Shown here in pieces: positions 61,571 through 64,000 of a stretch of DNA of 64,000 bases. Numbering within the stretch: position 1 is the first letter of the stretch; every line of letters begins with the position of its first letter. Position numbers and translations under genes: made by a program. Source of the DNA: Variovorax sp. OV700 (GTDB taxonomy: Bacteria; Pseudomonadota; Gammaproteobacteria; Burkholderiales; Burkholderiaceae_C). The stretch is taken from positions 267,479-331,478 of the forward strand of contig NZ_FNDR01000008.1 of assembly GCF_900099805.1 (NCBI RefSeq). The letters run 5' to 3'. The notes under the pieces were generated by a model. The model did not search any database and was not told the origin of the DNA. It saw only the letters and a program-made list of their open reading frames with translations.

Positions 61571-61722
61571 GCGGCGAAACCGCGCCGCTCCAGACGTTAC
61601 GCGCTGACAAGCACGTTGCAAAAGCTGCGCTAGCGTTGCAAAACTTCATCAAGCCCCGCACATGGCGCAACGCGCCGCGGGGTATGGTTAGGTCAACGGC
61701 ATCGCTTGCTGAGGAATCCAAA

Positions 61723-62355
61723 ATGAAAATGCGCCATTGGCTGTTGATCGGCCTTCTCTGTTCCGCCAACGCCTGGGCCGGCGGCCTCGAAAGCCTCGAG
61801 ACCTTCGTGAAGACGGTCAAGTCCGGCCGCGCGGAATTCACCCAGACCGTGACCGCGCCGCCGCGTGAAGGGCAGCCGGGTCGCACCAAGACATCGAACG
61901 GCACCTTCGAATTCCAGCGCCCGGGCAAATTCAAGTTCGACTACCAGAAGCCGTTTGCCCAGAGCATCGTGGCCGACGGCAAGACGCTCTGGCTGTACGA
62001 CGCCGACCTGAACCAGGTCACGCAGCGTGCCCAGTCTCAGGCACTGGGCTCGACGCCTGCGGCACTGATTGCCGCGGCCCCTGATCTGCGCGCGCTGCAG
62101 GCCGACTTCACGCTCGAGGCCGCGCCCGAACGTGACGGGCTCCAGTGGGTCAAGGCCACGCCCAAGAACAAGGACGGCCAATTGCAGAATGTGCAGGTCG
62201 GCTTCCAGGGCGACGCGCTGGCCGCGCTCGAGATTCTCGACAGCTTTGGCCAGCGCTCGGTGCTCAAGTTCAGCAAGGTCGAAGTGAACCCGGCGCTCCC
62301 CGCCAACGTGTTCGAATTCAAGGCGCCCGCCGGGGCCGACGTCATCAAGCAATAG
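61723..62355 (+). CDS. lolA: Outer-membrane lipoprotein carrier protein
   Basis: 210 residues: signal peptide MKMRHWLLIGLLCSANAWAG, then LolA hallmarks SGRAEFTQTVTAPPREG, GTFEFQRPGKFKFDYQKPF and IVADGKTLWLYDADLNQV. It ferries lipoproteins across the periplasm from LolCDE to LolB. GAGGA eight bases upstream supports the start at 61723. The order ftsK-lolA-rarA is common in proteobacteria. Confidence 0.95.
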   Translation: MKMRHWLLIGLLCSANAWAGGLESLETFVKTVKSGRAEFTQTVTAPPREGQPGRTKTSNGTFEFQRPGKFKFDYQKPFAQSIVADGKTLWLYDADLNQVTQRAQSQALGSTPAALIAAAPDLRALQADFTLEAAPERDGLQWVKATPKNKDGQLQNVQVGFQGDALAALEILDSFGQRSVLKFSKVEVNPALPANVFEFKAPAGADVIKQ

Positions 62356-62375
62356 CAGCAACCCGACAGGCAGGC

Positions 62376-63668
62376 TTGGCCAACAGTTCGCATCAACCCC
62401 TTGCCGAACGCTTGCGTCCGAAGACGCTCGGCGAGGTCATTGGCCAGCAGCACTTGCTGGGGCCGGGCATGCCGCTGCGCATCGCGTTCGAGTCAGGCCA
62501 GCCGCATTCGTGCATTCTCTGGGGGCCGCCCGGCACGGGCAAGACGACCATCGCACGGCTGATGGCCGATGCCTTCGATGCGCAGTTTCTCAGCATCAGC
62601 GCCGTCCTCGGTGGCGTGAAGGACATCCGCGAAGCGGTCGAGCGCGCCACGGCCGCACGGGACGGCCTGGAGCAGCAGCGCACCATCGTCTTCGTCGACG
62701 AGGTGCACCGGTTCAACAAGAGCCAGCAGGACGCGTTCCTGCCGCACGTCGAATCGGGGCTGTTCACCTTCATCGGTGCCACTACCGAGAACCCTTCGTT
62801 CGAGGTCAACTCGGCCTTGCTTTCGCGCGCGGCGGTGTACGTGCTGCAGCCGCTCACGGAAGGCGATCTGAAGCAGATCGTCGCCAAGGCACAGGCCATC
62901 CAGGCGGTTCCCGCCATCGAAGACGCGGCCATCGACCGGCTCGTCGCCTACGCCGACGGCGACGCGCGGCGCCTGCTCAACACGCTCGAAACACTGGCCG
63001 TCGCGGCCCGTGCCGAGAAGTTCGACAACATCGCCGACGAATGGCTGCTGCGCGTGCTCGGCGAGCGCATGCGGCGCTACGACAAAGGCGGCGAGCAGTT
63101 CTACGACACGATCAGCGCCTTGCACAAATCCGTGCGCGGCAGCGACCCCGATGCCGCGCTCTACTGGTTCGTGCGCATGCTCGATGGCGGCGCTGACCCA
63201 CGCTACATGGCGCGCCGGCTGGTGCGCATGGCGAGCGAAGACATCGGCTTGGCCGATCCACGTGCGCTGCGTCTGGCGCTCGATGCGGCCGAGGTCTATG
63301 AACGGCTCGGCACGCCGGAGGGCGAACTCGCGCTGGCCGAGTGCGTCGTCTACCTGGCCATCGCTCCCAAGTCGAACGCCGTCTACACCGCCTACAACGC
63401 AGTGCGTGCCCTCATCAAGAAGGACAGCACGCGCCCCGTGCCGATGCACCTGCGCAACGCGCCGACCAAGCTCATGAAGGACCTCGACTACGGCAAGGGC
63501 TACCGCTATGCGCACGACGAGGAGGGCGGCTTTGCCGCCGGCGAGCGCTACTTGCCCGAAGGTCTGGAGGGACAGGTCTTCTATCAGCCCGTCGAACGCG
63601 GACTTGAAATCCGTATCGCAGAAAAGCTGCGCGAGCTCCGCCGCCTCAACACCCAACGCGAAGGGTGA
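62376..63668 (+). CDS. rarA: Replication-associated recombination protein A (MgsA/RarA)
   Basis: 430 residues, AAA+ clamp-loader-like ATPase with Walker A GPPGTGKT (50-57), Walker B IVFVDEVHRF, SRAAVYVLQPL (sensor/arginine region) and the C-terminal MgsA tetramerisation domain (YWFVRMLDGGADPRYMARRL, then DYGKGYRYAHDE). It acts at stalled replication forks. The start is TTG at 62376 (LANSSHQPLAERLRP), with an AGGCAGG site; no closer ATG fits the family length. Confidence 0.94.
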   Translation: MANSSHQPLAERLRPKTLGEVIGQQHLLGPGMPLRIAFESGQPHSCILWGPPGTGKTTIARLMADAFDAQFLSISAVLGGVKDIREAVERATAARDGLEQQRTIVFVDEVHRFNKSQQDAFLPHVESGLFTFIGATTENPSFEVNSALLSRAAVYVLQPLTEGDLKQIVAKAQAIQAVPAIEDAAIDRLVAYADGDARRLLNTLETLAVAARAEKFDNIADEWLLRVLGERMRRYDKGGEQFYDTISALHKSVRGSDPDAALYWFVRMLDGGADPRYMARRLVRMASEDIGLADPRALRLALDAAEVYERLGTPEGELALAECVVYLAIAPKSNAVYTAYNAVRALIKKDSTRPVPMHLRNAPTKLMKDLDYGKGYRYAHDEEGGFAAGERYLPEGLEGQVFYQPVERGLEIRIAEKLRELRRLNTQREG

Positions 63669-63796
63669 TACGTCTTTTCACACTGCGGGCACGCCCTGCA
63701 TGACTTCACTCGCATACAGCATGGCGTGAGCGGGTAAACCCCGGTGAAGGCGCACCAAATCGGCGCTGGTGGGTGCTTACAATCCCGCCCACAAAT

Positions 63797-63826
63797 CAGC
63801 CAGCGACACATGTTGGCTGGTTTTTT
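63797..63826 (+). terminator. Hairpin and T run between rarA and livH-type gene
   Basis: CAGCCA ... TGGCTG(G) with an 11-base loop, followed by TTTTTT. It can end rarA transcripts. A TACAAT box at 63778-63783 upstream of it raises the alternative that it lies in the leader of the next operon. Confidence 0.7.
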
Positions 63827-63906
63827 GCTTATCAAGCCAAGGTGCCAAACCGGTGCCACGGTGGGTGAATGGCACCCCGCAACGGTGCAACAAATAGGAA
63901 CGCGTT

Positions 63907-64000
63907 ATGGAAATTTTGCTGCAGCAGATCATCAACGGTCTGGTTCTCGGCAGCATGTATGCCTTGATAGCCTTGGGCTACACCATGGTGTACGGCATCA
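63907..64000 (+). CDS. LivH-family branched-chain amino acid permease, N-terminal fragment
   Basis: The 31 visible residues MEILLQQIINGLVLGSMYAL continuing IALGYTMVYGI are the canonical start of LivH permeases. The gene runs off the right edge. It is a second Liv-type system, distinct from the one in the paa cluster, and closer to classical leucine/isoleucine/valine LivH. A TAGGAA stretch upstream of 63907 is the probable ribosome site. Confidence 0.9.
   Translation, partial: MEILLQQIINGLVLGSMYALIALGYTMVYGI

Overview
The window is GC-rich, densely coded chromosomal DNA whose gene content points to a betaproteobacterium of the family Comamonadaceae, most likely Variovorax or a close relative. 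This is inferred from gene neighbourhoods and protein character; no 16S rRNA gene is present. Almost every base is in a gene, many genes overlap by 4 bp (ATGA), and no gene-free stretch exceeds about 300 bp. The longest is 38090-38383 and is filled by a large palindrome. I see no tRNA or rRNA gene, insertion sequence, prophage or CRISPR array.

Region 1 (1-13902) is a phenylacetate (paa) catabolic cluster. The minus-strand run is paaG, paaI, paaK, paaA, paaB, paaC, paaD, paaE, then a complete branched-chain-amino-acid-type ABC importer (binding protein, LivH, a LivM-LivG fusion, LivF), then paaZ running off the left edge. paaY and a TetR regulator (paaR type) lie divergently, with a probable operator between. 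Together these import phenylacetate (inferred), activate it to the CoA thioester, epoxidise the ring (PaaABCE), isomerise it (PaaG) and open it (PaaZ). The beta-oxidation genes paaF, paaH and paaJ are not in the window. Palindromic REP-like elements sit at three joints of this operon.

Region 2 (13886-22619) holds a MoxR / DUF58 / von Willebrand factor A cluster, a membrane-anchored trypsin-like protease, a TatD nuclease, a small Lys/Thr/Ala-rich exported protein, and a tightly coupled set of DNA glycosylase, spermidine-synthase-like protein and an orphan GspE/PilB-type ATPase.

Region 3 (22739-32776) is transport and small-molecule metabolism: TctB-TctA, a LysR regulator divergent from a Bug-type binding protein, a gamma-glutamyltransferase-like hydrolase, two EamA/DMT exporters, an SDR that lacks the usual catalytic Tyr/Lys, a quinone oxidoreductase and a stand-alone receiver domain.

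Region 4 (32819-40488) has a Na/Pi cotransporter-PhoU protein and a LacI-controlled ABC importer of unknown substrate whose last gene is a metallophosphodiesterase.

Region 5 (40635-56452) holds lspA-ileS-ribF, an HNH endonuclease, an enoyl-CoA hydratase, an esterase-like lipoprotein, a pimeloyl-CoA-dehydrogenase-like pair, purN, an I78 protease-inhibitor lipoprotein next to a membrane M48 peptidase, rsmB and a fatty acid desaturase.

Region 6 (56497-64000) is housekeeping: rpmG-rpmB, trxB, a Crp/Fnr regulator, ftsK, lolA, rarA, and the first codons of another LivH permease at the right edge.

The points most worth following are the phosphodiesterase-linked ABC system with its 266-bp internal palindrome, the palindromes that divide the paa operon, the repeated operator half-site at paaY, the inhibitor/peptidase pair, and the catalytically altered SDR.
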